A stretch of DNA of 64,000 bases, from NCBI GenBank assembly GCA_951213105.1, contig OX578146.1, positions 107,826,697 through 107,890,696 of the forward strand. The letters run 5' to 3'. This document shows, piece after piece, positions 10,774 to 21,507 of this stretch. A program made the position numbers and the translations under genes. The first letter of the stretch is position 1. The number at the start of each line of letters is the position of its first letter. The notes under the pieces were generated by a model, which saw only the letters and a list, made by a program, of their open reading frames with translations, was not told the DNA's origin and made no database searches. The DNA comes from Amaurobius ferox. Its lineage: Eukaryota > Arthropoda > Arachnida > Araneae > Amaurobiidae.

Positions 10774-12456
10774 TTAGGGCAATATAGTTTTTGACCTGAA
10801 AAGATGGAAAAGTTTCTTTGTGTCTAATATTTGGTTCGCAACAGTAGTGTTGACGAGAATCACCCAGTTTGTGTTTCCTGTTCTGGTGGAGAAGCTTTTG
10901 AGAATCCTAACCTCCTCGGCCATTAATGTAGGATGATTGATGACCACCAAAGCTTTAACATTTTCCTCATCGTAGGTAGAGGGGAGATTGAAGATTATAA
11001 GTGCTTTCTTTCTCTCCTCTTGGACCCGGACAGAGAATTTACTCTTGATTGCAGAGTTTTGAAAGATCGGGAGAAGTTTATCTGGGTTATCTTCCTTGCA
11101 GACAACCTTAAGAGTTCCGTTAGGTAACGTTGTAATGTTTTTGATGTTGACACCTTCCGGACAAGGAAGTGAGCAAAGATCTTTCCTAAGTTGAAGATTA
11201 TCTTTGGTACGGTCCAATCCTTGAAGTAAAACGCTTGAGAATTGGCGTGAGGAAGAATCAGGTAGAGCAGATTGATGCGCAGAAGCTGAGGAAGAAGTAA
11301 AAGTTGATCCACTTCTTTTGAAGGATTGTTGCACTGAGTTTTTAACTTGAGTAGGTATTTCTTTGAGAATAGTAGATGTGAAAGATTTTAAGTCATTGTT
11401 GATTTTATGCTGAAGTGTGGAAAAATCATCATTTAGTTTCTTAGATAAGTTTGAGAATGCTTCAGCATCCACCAGGAGTGGGCGGGAGCGAGGTGATGGA
11501 ACAGATCCTACGTTGCTTTCAAGAGTATGGCAGGAGATTTTAATTTCTTTAAATTTATCTTCAGTATAAGCTTTGTGAGTGGCATTTAATTTGATGTTTT
11601 TAGCGAAGTATTTCTCCAGTCTAGTAATATTTTGAAGAATCTTAGCCACATGTTCATTATTAAGGTTAAATTGTGGAATGTCATTATCGGTGATGTTAGA
11701 GCCAGGACTCGAAAAGTTTGAAGGAGCTGGAGTTGAAGGAAGATCAGAAGATTTTGAAGTGCCTGGAAGGACGGTAGGGGAAGTAGGAGGAGCAGAAGAA
11801 GAGGTCCCGAAAGCAGGAACAGCAGAGGCGGCAGAAGCAGCAGGAGTAGACGAGGAGGTATCCAGGACGGTGGCCGGAGCAGGGGAGATTGGAACGGGGA
11901 CAGGAGGAGCAACAGCAGACTTGACAGGAAGAGTTGGAAGTGAAAATTGGGTAGAGTGAGTAGAAAAGCAGGTAGAGGCAAGTGCAGATCTAGTAATTGC
12001 AGGAGAGGTTGAAGTAGCGGGAGGCTTAGAAGAAGTTGTCGTAAAGGTTTTAGTTGAAGATGTCCAAGCTGGTTTAAGTAGAGGAGTTGAAAAGGGTTTT
12101 GAAGAAGTTTTTGAAGATTTGAGAGGGTCCAAGGGAGTACGAGCAGGAGCCGAAGAGGTGGATGATGCAGATGTAGCATGACGTGGAAGGCGAGGAGGCA
12201 GGATAGTGGAAGAGAACAGTGGAGAGTCATAAACATGAGAAGTGCGAGGTACGCTTTTGAAGTTAGATAGTCTAATACCAGAGTTACCGGAAGTAGGTGT
12301 ATTCGCAATAGGAGTAATATCAATAGATGGGCTGATAATTGAAATAGTTTCTGTAGGTTCAGTTCTTTCAGTGCTCAAAGAGAGAGGAGTAAGTACTATT
12401 TTTGGGAATAAGGGAGGAAAATCCTCGGGAGAGGGAGAATATGTATTTGGATCCAT
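10774..12456 (-). CDS. LINE ORF1, gag-like protein
   Basis: The 560 codons start at the ATG at 12456. The first ~270 residues are Ser/Pro/Thr-rich and low complexity. After that comes a helical stretch, then a C-terminal part whose pattern (KKALIIFNLP near residue 480) looks like the RRM/PRE_C2HC-like fold preceding zinc knuckles in I and Jockey ORF1 proteins. The expected knuckles lie just downstream in another frame. Such proteins coat the retrotransposon RNA in the cytoplasm. No internal stop was seen. Confidence 0.8.
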   Translation of the reverse strand: MDPNTYSPSPEDFPPLFPKIVLTPLSLSTERTEPTETISIISPSIDITPIANTPTSGNSGIRLSNFKSVPRTSHVYDSPLFSSTILPPRLPRHATSASSTSSAPARTPLDPLKSSKTSSKPFSTPLLKPAWTSSTKTFTTTSSKPPATSTSPAITRSALASTCFSTHSTQFSLPTLPVKSAVAPPVPVPISPAPATVLDTSSSTPAASAASAVPAFGTSSSAPPTSPTVLPGTSKSSDLPSTPAPSNFSSPGSNITDNDIPQFNLNNEHVAKILQNITRLEKYFAKNIKLNATHKAYTEDKFKEIKISCHTLESNVGSVPSPRSRPLLVDAEAFSNLSKKLNDDFSTLQHKINNDLKSFTSTILKEIPTQVKNSVQQSFKRSGSTFTSSSASAHQSALPDSSSRQFSSVLLQGLDRTKDNLQLRKDLCSLPCPEGVNIKNITTLPNGTLKVVCKEDNPDKLLPIFQNSAIKSKFSVRVQEERKKALIIFNLPSTYDEENVKALVVINHPTLMAEEVRILKSFSTRTGNTNWVILVNTTVANQILDTKKLFHLFRSKTILP

Positions 12457-13746
12457 TTTAGTTATTATATATAGTACACAATATAAAATTTATACATCAT
12501 ATATAATATTATATAAAAAGTACAATTGTTTAAAAGACCGGGTTAACATTTCTTACTTATCGGAGGTGTCGTCCAAAATAACATTTTACATACACTAGAT
12601 GTATTATATATAGTAAGTTGATGATTATAACACATATGGTGATTATTATATGGATTATTATACATAAGAATAGCTTCTGAAGTTAATTCCATAAATGATC
12701 AAGAAATTTTGCAGGAGTAAATTTATCAAGTTCAAAGGCTAGGTCCCAAAAGGGTCGAAACTGGCTTGGAAAATGAAATGAGGGGGGGGATAAGCTAGAA
12801 AACGTGAAGACCATTCCAAAAAATCAAATTTGGTGTCAATAGCTCAATTAGAGCCCGAGAAAATGAAGAAAGACGAAAAGGGAGGCTGGTGAACATTATC
12901 GAGCAGAAATAAAAATGGAAATCAAAAGAAAATAAAAAAAAAGGGTGCAAATGCAAAAAATGGAGCTCTAGGACCAATAGAAGCGGAGAAAAAGTTGAAA
13001 AAGTAAAGGGGATGCCAGTTCGGCGCAGGGCGGGGCAAAGTATGAAAACATGGTGCAAGGATAGAGTCAAATAATTATTTAAATATAAGATATTGAGTTT
13101 TTAATTATCCCCAAAAAGATTTCAAAGAAGAAGAAAGCAGATTAACAGGTGGGTACGGGAGAAGAAGAGGTCAAAATAAGTACAGGAGCTGGCACAGGGA
13201 AAAACCATTTAAGTAAAAAGGGGGAAACCGTAGATTTTACAGCTACCGGGAAAGGATACATTGAATATAAGGGGGAAGGCATTAAACCGAAAGTGAAAAG
13301 TTTGAAAACATGAGATTTTGAAACACAAAATACATGTTAAATACAGGGTCAAATTTAAAAATAAACATTCAATATATAAAGTTTATACATTGTAGATCAT
13401 GAATATACACTTTAAAATTTAAAAATAATAATATATAGATGAATAAACAGATGTAAGAAAGGTCCAATTTGGACGCTATCCGTAGAAGATCCCAATACAA
13501 TGGCGTTACATTTGCAATAGAACTTTTATAAAATGTAAATAAAGATATCTCACCATCTGTGAGACGTAGCAAAAAACCGAAGATACCAGTGTAAAGCTCG
13601 TAGGGGGGGCAACGCTAAATAAACAAAGAAAATTCACACAACTAAAAAATCACGCCACCAAGGCACAAAATAGCGGAAGGCGAAAAAAGACGTCATTGCC
13701 CGTTGCGTAGTGTGGTGAAAATCCACGCAACAGTAATTGAACTCAA
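12457..13746. other. AT-rich non-coding; may include LINE 5' UTR
   Basis: No recognisable protein or RNA gene is present. ATATAT-rich sequence lies at 12460-12660. Purine-rich sequence with a G8 run near 12781 follows. Short ORFs at 12795-13070 and 13369-13572 on the - strand are low complexity. The 5' boundary of the LINE cannot be fixed. Confidence 0.4.
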
Positions 13747-14270
13747 AGGTGGTGTAGAGAAAATACGAAAAAACAAAAATATATCGAGAACGGCTAGTTC
13801 TAGTGTAATAGGGCTGGTCTTATTCTTTACTTCGTTAAAAATTACATATAAAACAAGCATTAATGGATATATTTGAACATACGTAGTTTCTTATTGTAGA
13901 TTTTGACGATTTTTGCTGGACATTGTGCAAAAATAGGTAGGTTATTTTTTTCCGAATCCTATCAAAATCGAATTAGTACCAGGATAATCTATAATAAATT
14001 TATCTACAGAATTTTGTGAAATTCATCCATTAGTTTTTCAGCTAGAGTGAATACAGGTAATTTTTGTGGGCCATCTCGCAAGAAAAGGCGAATTCTTTTA
14101 TCCAAAATAGTACTAAAAACTGGTCAGCACCAGGGTCACCCCCAAATGAATTGCATACCAAATTTTATGAAATTAGGTCCATTATTTTTTGAGTTAGAGT
14201 GGATACATATATTGCACAGACACACACACAGACGTCACTCTAAAAATAGGTTTTCGTATTCTAGAGGTCT
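13747..14270. repeat. Dispersed repeat, direct copy of the hairpin element core
   Basis: The stretch beginning GTGTAGAGAAAATACGAAAA and running through TCGAGAACGGCTAGT and ACATACGTAGTTT recurs at about 14490 in the same orientation and at about 15210 inverted. It ends with an ACACACACAGACGTCAC motif (14219-14237). Similar phrases (CAAATTT...ACACACAC) lie near 24400-24475 and 43550-43650, so this is a widespread repeat class. Confidence 0.75.
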
Positions 14271-14320
14271 CTAAACGTGTAGATCCGTCGAAAACTCCAG
14301 TTGCGATTTTCGGCATGATT

Positions 14321-15375
14321 CCAATACTTTCCCTATACATTACCATGCACTGCAGGTAAAGTAAAAATCGGATGTGAGCAGCACATGACTTTCCCTGCAG
14401 ACTTATATTCATGTTCTCTTTATTTAAATTAAATTTAATTCACTTTTAATTCAATTTTCGTTCTCATTTGGTTACTGGAGTTACTTTCAAAAGTGGCGTA
14501 GAGAAAATACGAAAAAACTAAAATATCTCGAGAACGGCTAGTCCTAGTGTAATGGGGCTGGTCTTATTCTTTTCTTCCTTAAAAATTACGTGTAAAACAA
14601 GCATTTAATGGACATATTTGAGCATACGTAGTTTTTTTTATTTTAGATATTGACGATTTTATGTGGCCCATTTTGCAAAAAAAAGCAGGTTATTTTTTCC
14701 GAATCGTACCAAAATCTAATCAGCGCCAGAGTTACCCACAAGCGATTTATCTACCGAATTTTGTGAAATTCGTCCATTAGTTTTTCAGCTAGAGTGGATA
14801 CAGGCCATTTTTGTGGGCCATTTCGCAAAAAAAAGATGTATCTCGAATCGTACCCAAAACTAACCCAAGTAACTTACCTACCAAATTTTATGAAATTCGG
14901 TCCATTAGTTAAGCTAAAAAACTAATGGACCGAATTTCACAAAATTCGGTAGATAAGTCGCTTGTGGGTTACCCTTGTGCTTATTAGATTTTGGTACGAT
15001 TCTGAATAAAATGACGTTCCTTTTTTGTGAAATGACTAGCAAAAATCTTCAAAATCTGAAATAGAAAACTACGTATGCTCAAGTATATCCTTTAAATACT
15101 TGTCTTATAAGTAATTTTTAACAATGAAAAGAATAAGACCAACTCTATTACACTGGGACTAGCCGTTCTCGAGATATTTCAGTTTTTTCGTATTTTCTCT
15201 ACGCCACTTTTGAAAATAAGTCGTTATCAAATGAGAACGAAAATTGAATTAAAAGTGAATTAAATGTAATTAAAATGAGAACGTGGATATAAGTCTGCAG
15301 GGAAAGTCATGTGTTGCCCACATCAGATTTTTACTTTCCCTGCAATACATGGTAATGTATAGGGAAAGTATTGGA
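14321..15375. repeat. Long inverted repeat (hairpin/foldback element)
   Basis: The left arm 14321-14910 and right arm 14920-15375 are reverse complements for most of their length and are separated by about 9 bp. At the centre GGTCCATTAGTT faces AACTAATGGACC. The outer ends read CCAATACTTTCCCTATACAT and its complement. The left arm is longer because it carries an extra internal copy of a CGAATCGTACC unit. No ORF and no clear target duplication are seen. It is probably a non-autonomous foldback or MITE-like element, which is an inference. Confidence 0.85.
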
Positions 15376-15599
15376 AGTAGAAAGGAAATGAGAATTCACC
15401 GGCAGTGGAGGTATGGTGAGGTATGGCTGCCATCTTGGATTCCGTAATCCTGGACGAGGGGGGAAAATGGGGAAAATGGGAAAATGTGGGGGTGAAAAAT
15501 TTTTAGAAACTTTTTTCGGGTGGCAACGATTTAGTAGTCTTGTACGAGGGGTTTGGGGAGAAATGAATTTTTTTGAACGTATTTATTCTAAGTATGGGA

Positions 15600-15960
15600 G
15601 AAACTTTTTTTGAGGATGGCAAGACCCACAATTGAGGTATGGAACCATCAGCGTCCCCTAGCGGCGAGAAACGGAACTATTGAGGATGCAACTTAGAAAT
15701 ACTTTTTATTTCAGTTGCTATGCTAACACCTGTGGGGTAGAAACTTCTTGGGGATGGCAACACCCACAATTGAGGTATGGAACCATCAGCGCCCCCTTGC
15801 GGCAGAATGCTGAACTATTGGGATGAAACTTGAGATTTCTTTCTAAGTATGGGAGAAACTTTTTTGGGGATGGCAACATCCACAATTGAGGTATGGAGAT
15901 AACAGCGCCCCCTAGTGACGAAAAGTGGAATTAAAATTGTAACTTGGGATTTTTTCTAAT
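15600..15960. repeat. Irregular tandem repeat with AGCGCCCCCTAG core
   Basis: Three units share GGGAGAAACTTTTTT, GGGATGGCAA, CCACAATTGAGGTATGG and CAGCGCCCCCTAG. The phrase CACAATTGAGG begins at 15627, 15765 and 15881, giving spacings of 138 and 116 bp. They are therefore related but unequal units. Confidence 0.8.
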
Positions 15961-16223
15961 ATTGAAAGGTGATACTTTTATGTACGTTTAAAATTCAGGT
16001 TGCAGTACCTAGGGTAACGTTAAGAGTTCCGGGTTAGAAGATGCGGCATACCGCAGCGCCACATCGCGGTAATAATTAAATGAGGTTAATTGAAATTCAG
16101 ATAATAAAATGAAGTATTGAATATCTGTACGTCAGAGGCATATCAAGGGTATGCCACGAGCATACCAAAGCAACTCCCCAGAAAAAGACGGTTACGAAGT
16201 TAACTGTGAGAATTCCGCATTTT

Positions 16224-17050
16224 ACTAACAAAATTTCGCAAATGTTAAGTTTTTTTCTTATAATGTTTTGCAAATGTAATTTTTTTACTTTTCAAACACC
16301 ACACATGTGCTAATTTCTATATGGAAATTAACATAGGTTTTCACACTTGTGCCATTTTTTAACGTTTTTTCACAAAAACGTGATTTTTACGAACAAAATT
16401 TCGTAAATGTCAGTTTTTTTTCTTATAATTTTTCGCAAATGTAAGTTTTTGCTTTTCAAAAATCACATATGTGCTAATTTCTATATGGAAATTAACATAG
16501 GTTTTCACGCGTGTGCCATTTTTTAACGTTTTCTCACAAAACGCGATTTTTACTAACAAAATTTCGTAAATGTAAGTTTTTTTCTTATAATTTTTCACAA
16601 ATATAAGTTTTTTACTTTTCAAAATCCACACATGTGTTAATTTCTCTGTGGAAATTAACATAGGTTTTCACACTTGTGCCATTTTTTAACGTTTTTTTCA
16701 CAAAAACGCGAATTTTACTAACAAAACTTCGTAAATGTAAGTTTTTTTCTTATAATTTTCGGAAATGTAAGTGTTTCACTTTTTAAAAACCACACATGTG
16801 CTAATTTCTCTATGGAAATTAACATAGGTTTTCACACTTGTGCTATTTTTTAACGTTTTTTCACAAAAACGCGATTTTTACTAACAAAATTTCGTAAGTG
16901 TAAGTTTTTTTTCTTGAAATTTTTTGCAAATGTGATTTTTTTACTTTTCAAAAACCACACGTGCTAATTTCTCTATGGAAATTAACATAGGTTTTCACGC
17001 TTATGCCATTTTTTAAGGTTTTTTCACAAAAATTCGATTTTTACTTTTAA
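16224..17050. repeat. ~164-bp satellite, five tandem copies
   Basis: The phrase ACTAACAAAATTTCG (or a one-base variant) begins at 16224, 16389, 16552, 16717 and 16880. Each unit also contains CACATGTGCTAATTTCT, GGAAATTAACATAGG and TTTTTTCACAAAAACG. Units are well conserved. The array ends near 17050, right beside the 31-bp array. Confidence 0.92.
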
Positions 17051-17068
17051 AAACTAACAAAAACATGT

Positions 17069-17285
17069 TTTTGAAGTAGCAGAATTGCATGATTTGGTAT
17101 TTTGAAGTAGCAGAATTTCATGAATTGGTGTTTTGAATCAGCTGAATTGCATGAATTGATGTTTTGAATCAGCTGAATTGCATGAATTGATGTTTTGAAT
17201 CAGCTGAATTGCATGAATTGGTGTTTTGAATCAGCTGAATTGCATGAATTGGTGTTTTGAATCAGCAGAATCGCATGATCGACTC
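17069..17285. repeat. 31-bp minisatellite, seven copies
   Basis: The unit TTTTGAATCAGCTGAATTGC followed by ATGAATTGRTG repeats every 31 bp from 17069. Copies 3-6 are nearly identical, while copies 1, 2 and 7 (AAGTAGCAG or AATCAGCAG variants) are diverged, as expected for array edges. Confidence 0.93.
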
Positions 17286-17559
17286 TATTCGATGAATGAC
17301 TCTATTGGAGGGGGTGTGTATTCCCTAATGAGGAGGCCAGCAGACTGTTTATCGATGTTCCACGAAACATTTAAGTGAGTAATGCTACGAATCCCACATT
17401 CATATTAGTCTGAAAATCTGGAAAACCCCAGAGAATAATACACTTATATTAAAAAAAGATAAGTATTTGAAAAAAGGGCTAATGTCTTAGTTTATACGCA
17501 TAGTGTGTCTTATTTCTCTAAACCCCACCATTTTTCAAAATATTAGTACATACTAGAGC

Positions 17560-18159
17560 CCTCCACGTTTAAGACTCGTAAAAATGATATAGGTATGAGC
17601 GCCCCCTCCCAACCCTTTGTGCGGACGAAGGGGGATACATCCTCGCCAGAGAAGAATACGAATACAGTGGGCGTTCACACGTGTCATATCACCTGATAAT
17701 AAATTGCTTTATCCGAAATACGAGCGGGTCTATTCATATATTCGCCGGCTATAGAGCTGAAAAAAGATTGTCTTGTGATTTTCAACGTTTAAAATAACAA
17801 TATGCGAGTTAATTTCCCTGCGGTGAATAACATATATTTTCGTATGCATACTAGTTTTAAGCGAAATTTAACACATATAGCTTTATAAGGAAGGCAGAAA
17901 CGCAGAATGCGGTGATACATATGATACACGCGTCCAACGCAAAGTGACAGAAATAAATGTTAAGATAGTTTTTAAAGACGTGACTTTAGAATTTTTCCGA
18001 CAAATGAGGTGTTTAGCGTTATTTAACGTGCGAATTATCGATACATAGCCATGAAATGGGGACCTAACAGAGATTTTTTAAGGTTAGAACTTGAATTTAT
18101 AGATAAATAAGATTTCTACTAACTACTATAAAGGCAGAAATGCTTAGTGAGGGAGGGTT
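17560..18159. repeat. Degenerate ~135-bp array, left part
   Basis: Units contain motifs such as TTTTTAAAGACGTGACTTT, CGATACATAGCCATGAAATGG and AAGGCAGAAATGCTTAG. The same motifs return at 21508-23420, beyond the inserted element at 18166-21501. The stretch 18040-18159 aligns closely with 22025-22150. No gene is seen between 17286 and 17560 either. Confidence 0.75.
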
Positions 18160-18343
18160 ACATACAAACGAGCGGATAAATAACACCGGACCCACTCCGA
18201 TTCGACCAACAAGGAACCACTACTGACGATGATGCGATTGACGTAGCCGATGACGTAGGGTATACGTTGATTCTGGTTAGCGGAGTTTTTATTTAGCATT
18301 CGCAGCAAATTTAAGTTTCGTGAATTTTTTCTTTTTGAGAAAT

Positions 18344-18633
18344 ATGAATATTGATCCACAGCTTAAGGATGGACCAAACACTTCACAAGCCAAAAACTCA
18401 CAGAAAACGGAAAAGTTTTCTAAAATGTGCAATTGCAAAAAGATATTTTCCAGTAAATATACCTTTTACAGACATAAAAAAATGTTCACCAGTTGCTAAA
18501 AAAACAAATTATGTTTGTAAAGAAAAAAATTGTAATTTTACAGCACTGAAGTCGGATGATTTTCGCAATCACTTGCACACTGCTCATGGCATCGAAGAAA
18601 TAAAACATGATAATGATTTTCAAAATTATTCAG
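18344..18633 (+). pseudogene. C2H2 zinc-finger first exon, frameshifted
   Basis: From the ATG at 18344 one frame reads a basic N-terminus and a finger-like CNCKKIFSSKYTFYRH. After a frame change near 18490 a second finger (YVCKEKNCNFT...HLHTAHG) follows. It ends at a strong splice donor, CAG then GTATGT at 18634. This resembles the N-terminal exon of proteins that continue into more C2H2 fingers and a family B DNA polymerase, as found at 24902. However, the reading phase at this donor does not fit the acceptor at 24902, and the exon lies inside a separately inserted element. Confidence 0.6.
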
Positions 18634-18779
18634 GTATGTTCGCATTTTCATAACTTCTATTTCAATAAGTTTTATTTATTGGTGAATAAAATAAAATAGT
18701 TTCACATAAAAATATAAAGAATGGATGAAATGCATGAGATTTTAAAATGTTACCTAGGTAAGATGAATACAAGATATAA

Positions 18780-20350
18780 CATATTCTCATAGATTAGAAG
18801 ATATACCCATGCATTTGTGGAAAATTTTCCGTACTACGTATTACAAGTTACAACAATTTTTGTCAAGATAAAACAATGACATAATAAATTGAAACTATCA
18901 ATAAGCCCCAAAAATATCAATAATAATAATGACCGTAATTGATATAATCCAGTCAAAAATGCAATATCAATGAAATTTATTTCATACGTATACCTATCTT
19001 TATTATTTAAATCGGAAAAGATTTAATAAAACTCTTCTGCTGCATAAACACATTGGATTTAAATCCATTGCTAAGAGACATAACATAATTTTCTTCAAAT
19101 AAATTGGTGGAAGAAATATAGTCTGCATAATGCTATCTCTATGAAAGGTTTAATTGTTCGTCTTTAATTAATATCTTAATATTTAGACAACCTCTGGTTT
19201 TAGAAACTCGAAACATGTATTAAATTTTAAGTGGGGTTATTCCAATGTTACCCATAAAATTTCATTAAATTCGGTTCAGCCATTCTCCCGTGATAATGAG
19301 ACAGACAGACAGATTTTCAATTTTCTTTATATAGATTATGCAATTGCTATGTCAAAAATATAAAATAACATAAATATGCACATAACTGTAAAGTCTTGTG
19401 TAAATACAAATTTTAGTACATTCCTACATAAGCTGATAATGATACGTAAGAAAATAACAAAAATACAAAATTAAAGTCTTGTGTAAATACAAATTTTAGT
19501 ACATTCCTACATAAGCTGATAATGATACGTAAGAAAATAACAAAAATACAAAATTAAAGTCTTGTGTAAATACAAATTTTAGTACATTCCTACATAAGCT
19601 GATAATGATACGTAAGAAAATAACAAAAATACAAAATTGAGTAAAATTTTTGAGTGGATAACAATTTCTTTCTAGCTATTGACATATTTACATTTGTCAG
19701 CTGAAACATATCATTTATGAATGACTGATTCTGGATTAAAATTATCCAAATGTAGACTTTTAATAGATATAATGCAAGTTTACTCATTTTTCTTATTTTC
19801 AATCTATTTCTCTAAATCTATATAAATAAAATTGAAAATCTGTCTGTATGTGTGTCTCATCATCATGGGAGAACAACTGAACCGAATTTAAATGAAATTT
19901 TGTAGATAGCCTTGAAATATCCTGACTTAAAATTTAGTCCTTGTTTTGAGTTTCTAAGACCAGGGGTTGTCCAGATATTAATTAAAAACAAACAATTAAA
20001 CCTTTCATATTGCATTAAGCAGATGATATTTTTTCCGCCAATTTATTTGAAGAAAATTTTATCCTGTCGTTTAGCAACAAATTTAAATCCAATTTGTTTA
20101 TACGGCAGCTGATTTTTATTAAATCCTTTCCGATTTAAATAATAAAGATATATATATATATAAAATAAATTTCACTGATATTGCATTTTTAACTGGATTA
20201 TATCAATTATGGTCTTCAGGTTTAAACATTATTATTATTGATATTTTCAGTTTATTATGTCATTGTTTTATTTTTGCAAAAATTTTTGAAACTCATATAT
20301 TGTACGTAGTACCGAGTAATCTTCTACAAATGCATGGGTATATCTTCTAC
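18780..20350. repeat. Nested inverted repeat with RTE-like phrases
   Basis: 18780-19340 and 19815-20350 are imperfect reverse complements. Matching pairs include ATACCCATGCATTTGT with its complement at about 20325, and AGACAGACAGATTTTCAA with TTGAAAATCTGTCTG at about 19830. The arms contain the phrase AAATTCGGTTCAGCCATTCT, common at the ends of arthropod retroposons. Part of 20180-20300 recurs directly at 20560-20675. Confidence 0.75.
19389..19640. repeat. 83-bp tandem repeat, three near-identical copies
   Basis: TAAAGTCTTGTGTAAATAC starts at 19389, 19472 and 19555, an exact 83-bp period. Copies are almost identical, so the array expanded recently, or the count may be affected by assembly. 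It lies in the loop of the inverted repeat 18780-20350. Confidence 0.93.
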
Positions 20351-21507
20351 TCAGTGGCTTATCCTGACTCTAAAAAGTGGGGGGGGGGGGGGCAACTGTT
20401 TAGCATTTGCTTATGCCAGGGTTATTTTAAATGAAAAATACGCATAACAATAAAAAGCCTTGAAAAGTAGGGGGCCTGGCCCCCTCCCCAAGCATACACT
20501 GCTGCTTCTACTCTATGAGAATATAAGCAGTACAAGTATATTAGCACATATTTTGGCATATATTGGAATCAATTACGGCCTTTTAGGTTTTAAGATTACG
20601 GAATTATTGATATTTTCAATTTATTACGTCATCTTTTTTATTTTGGTAAAGATTTTAGAAACTCATAAGTTGTAGTATGGGTCCTATACAGTTTTAGCTC
20701 TTTTATTTTGCAAAAATTAATTAACTTCATATATTTTGTAAATTTGTTTACAAATAAGACCAGGACATTTTATTCTTCAGATCTGCTCGTGAAAATAATT
20801 TTGTATAGCTAGAACAAATATTCTTATACTTCTTTTTAGGAGCATTAAATTAAATATTTTAATAGAATATTTTGATTAACAATGTCACTTAGTATATTAT
20901 AGGAATTCGCACATGATTGTGAATTTTAAATTGAACTTGACAACTTGAATGTTGCAAAGAACAATGTTTCAATTTGACAATCTAATTAATGCATGACTAA
21001 TAAAAAGAGATTGATTTTGTGAGTTGCATAATATAAACAAAGCAAATAATTTTTAAATTGCATCTATGTAGAACAATTTTTCAAATGGGGAAAATTGGTT
21101 GTGTGCCATTGACACATGGCTCTCAAAATGACTAAATTATATCTATATATCATATCTAGCCATCAATTATAGAGTTTAATATTCTATGCTATCCAATAAT
21201 ACGAGGGAAATTTAAATATATTTAAATTTCCTTGAATAATACCGGGATCGTAATTAAAACAAAATACTCCTTGCACAGGCGTAGTTCATTTTAAGCATCA
21301 ACTATAACTTGGAATTTAATATTCTAAACTATCTAATAACACTAGTATACGATAGTAAATTTAACAGCTGAGTGATGATGAGTTCGTATTATAAACTACC
21401 ATCTCCGTGCACAGGCACAGTTCTCTGAAGCTATTATTGGTCGTCGATATTGACGTCACATCATGACATCGAAGTGGGTCCGGTGCTATTTATCCGCTCG
21501 TACATAC

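Larger units (their letters stand above)
6351..12456 (-). mobile_element. I-type LINE, nearly full length
   Basis: On the - strand the order is ORF1 (gag-like with zinc knuckles), endonuclease, RT, RNase H and a 3' UTR. All catalytic motifs of ORF2 can be read, but in several frames. The 3' end is placed near 6351-6355, where the sequence ends in CAACA-like repeats, and its last ~50 bp resemble the tail of the SINEs at 25.5-27.6 kb. I did not find a target-site duplication. The 5' UTR may extend beyond 12456. Confidence 0.9.
18166..21501. mobile_element. 3.3-kb TIR element with 6-bp target duplication
   Basis: The left end ACGAGCGGATAAATA (18168) matches the complement of the right end TATTTATCCGCTCGT (21501), and the TIRs extend about 33 bp through CACCGGACCCACT. 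ACATAC flanks both ends (18160-18165 and 21502-21507). The flanking array sequence is continuous across the insertion when compared with 22136-22170, which confirms an insertion. It carries a C2H2 exon near the left end and a nested inverted repeat. No transposase was recognised. Polinton/Maverick elements make 6-bp duplications, but the TIRs here are short, so the class is open. Confidence 0.75.

Noticed and set aside
10764..10785. A programmed frameshift between LINE ORF1 and its zinc knuckles
   Set aside because: No slippery heptamer lies before the stop in the right phase (CCCTAAAAATTT only spans it). A simple one-base indel is more likely.
11586..12323. A 245-residue Leu-rich membrane-like protein on the - strand
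   Set aside because: It is the shadow of the Ser/Pro-rich LINE ORF1 in another frame; the Leu richness follows from CT-rich codons.
16224..17285. A CRISPR-like array
   Set aside because: Units are directly adjacent satellites without variable spacers, and the window is eukaryotic.
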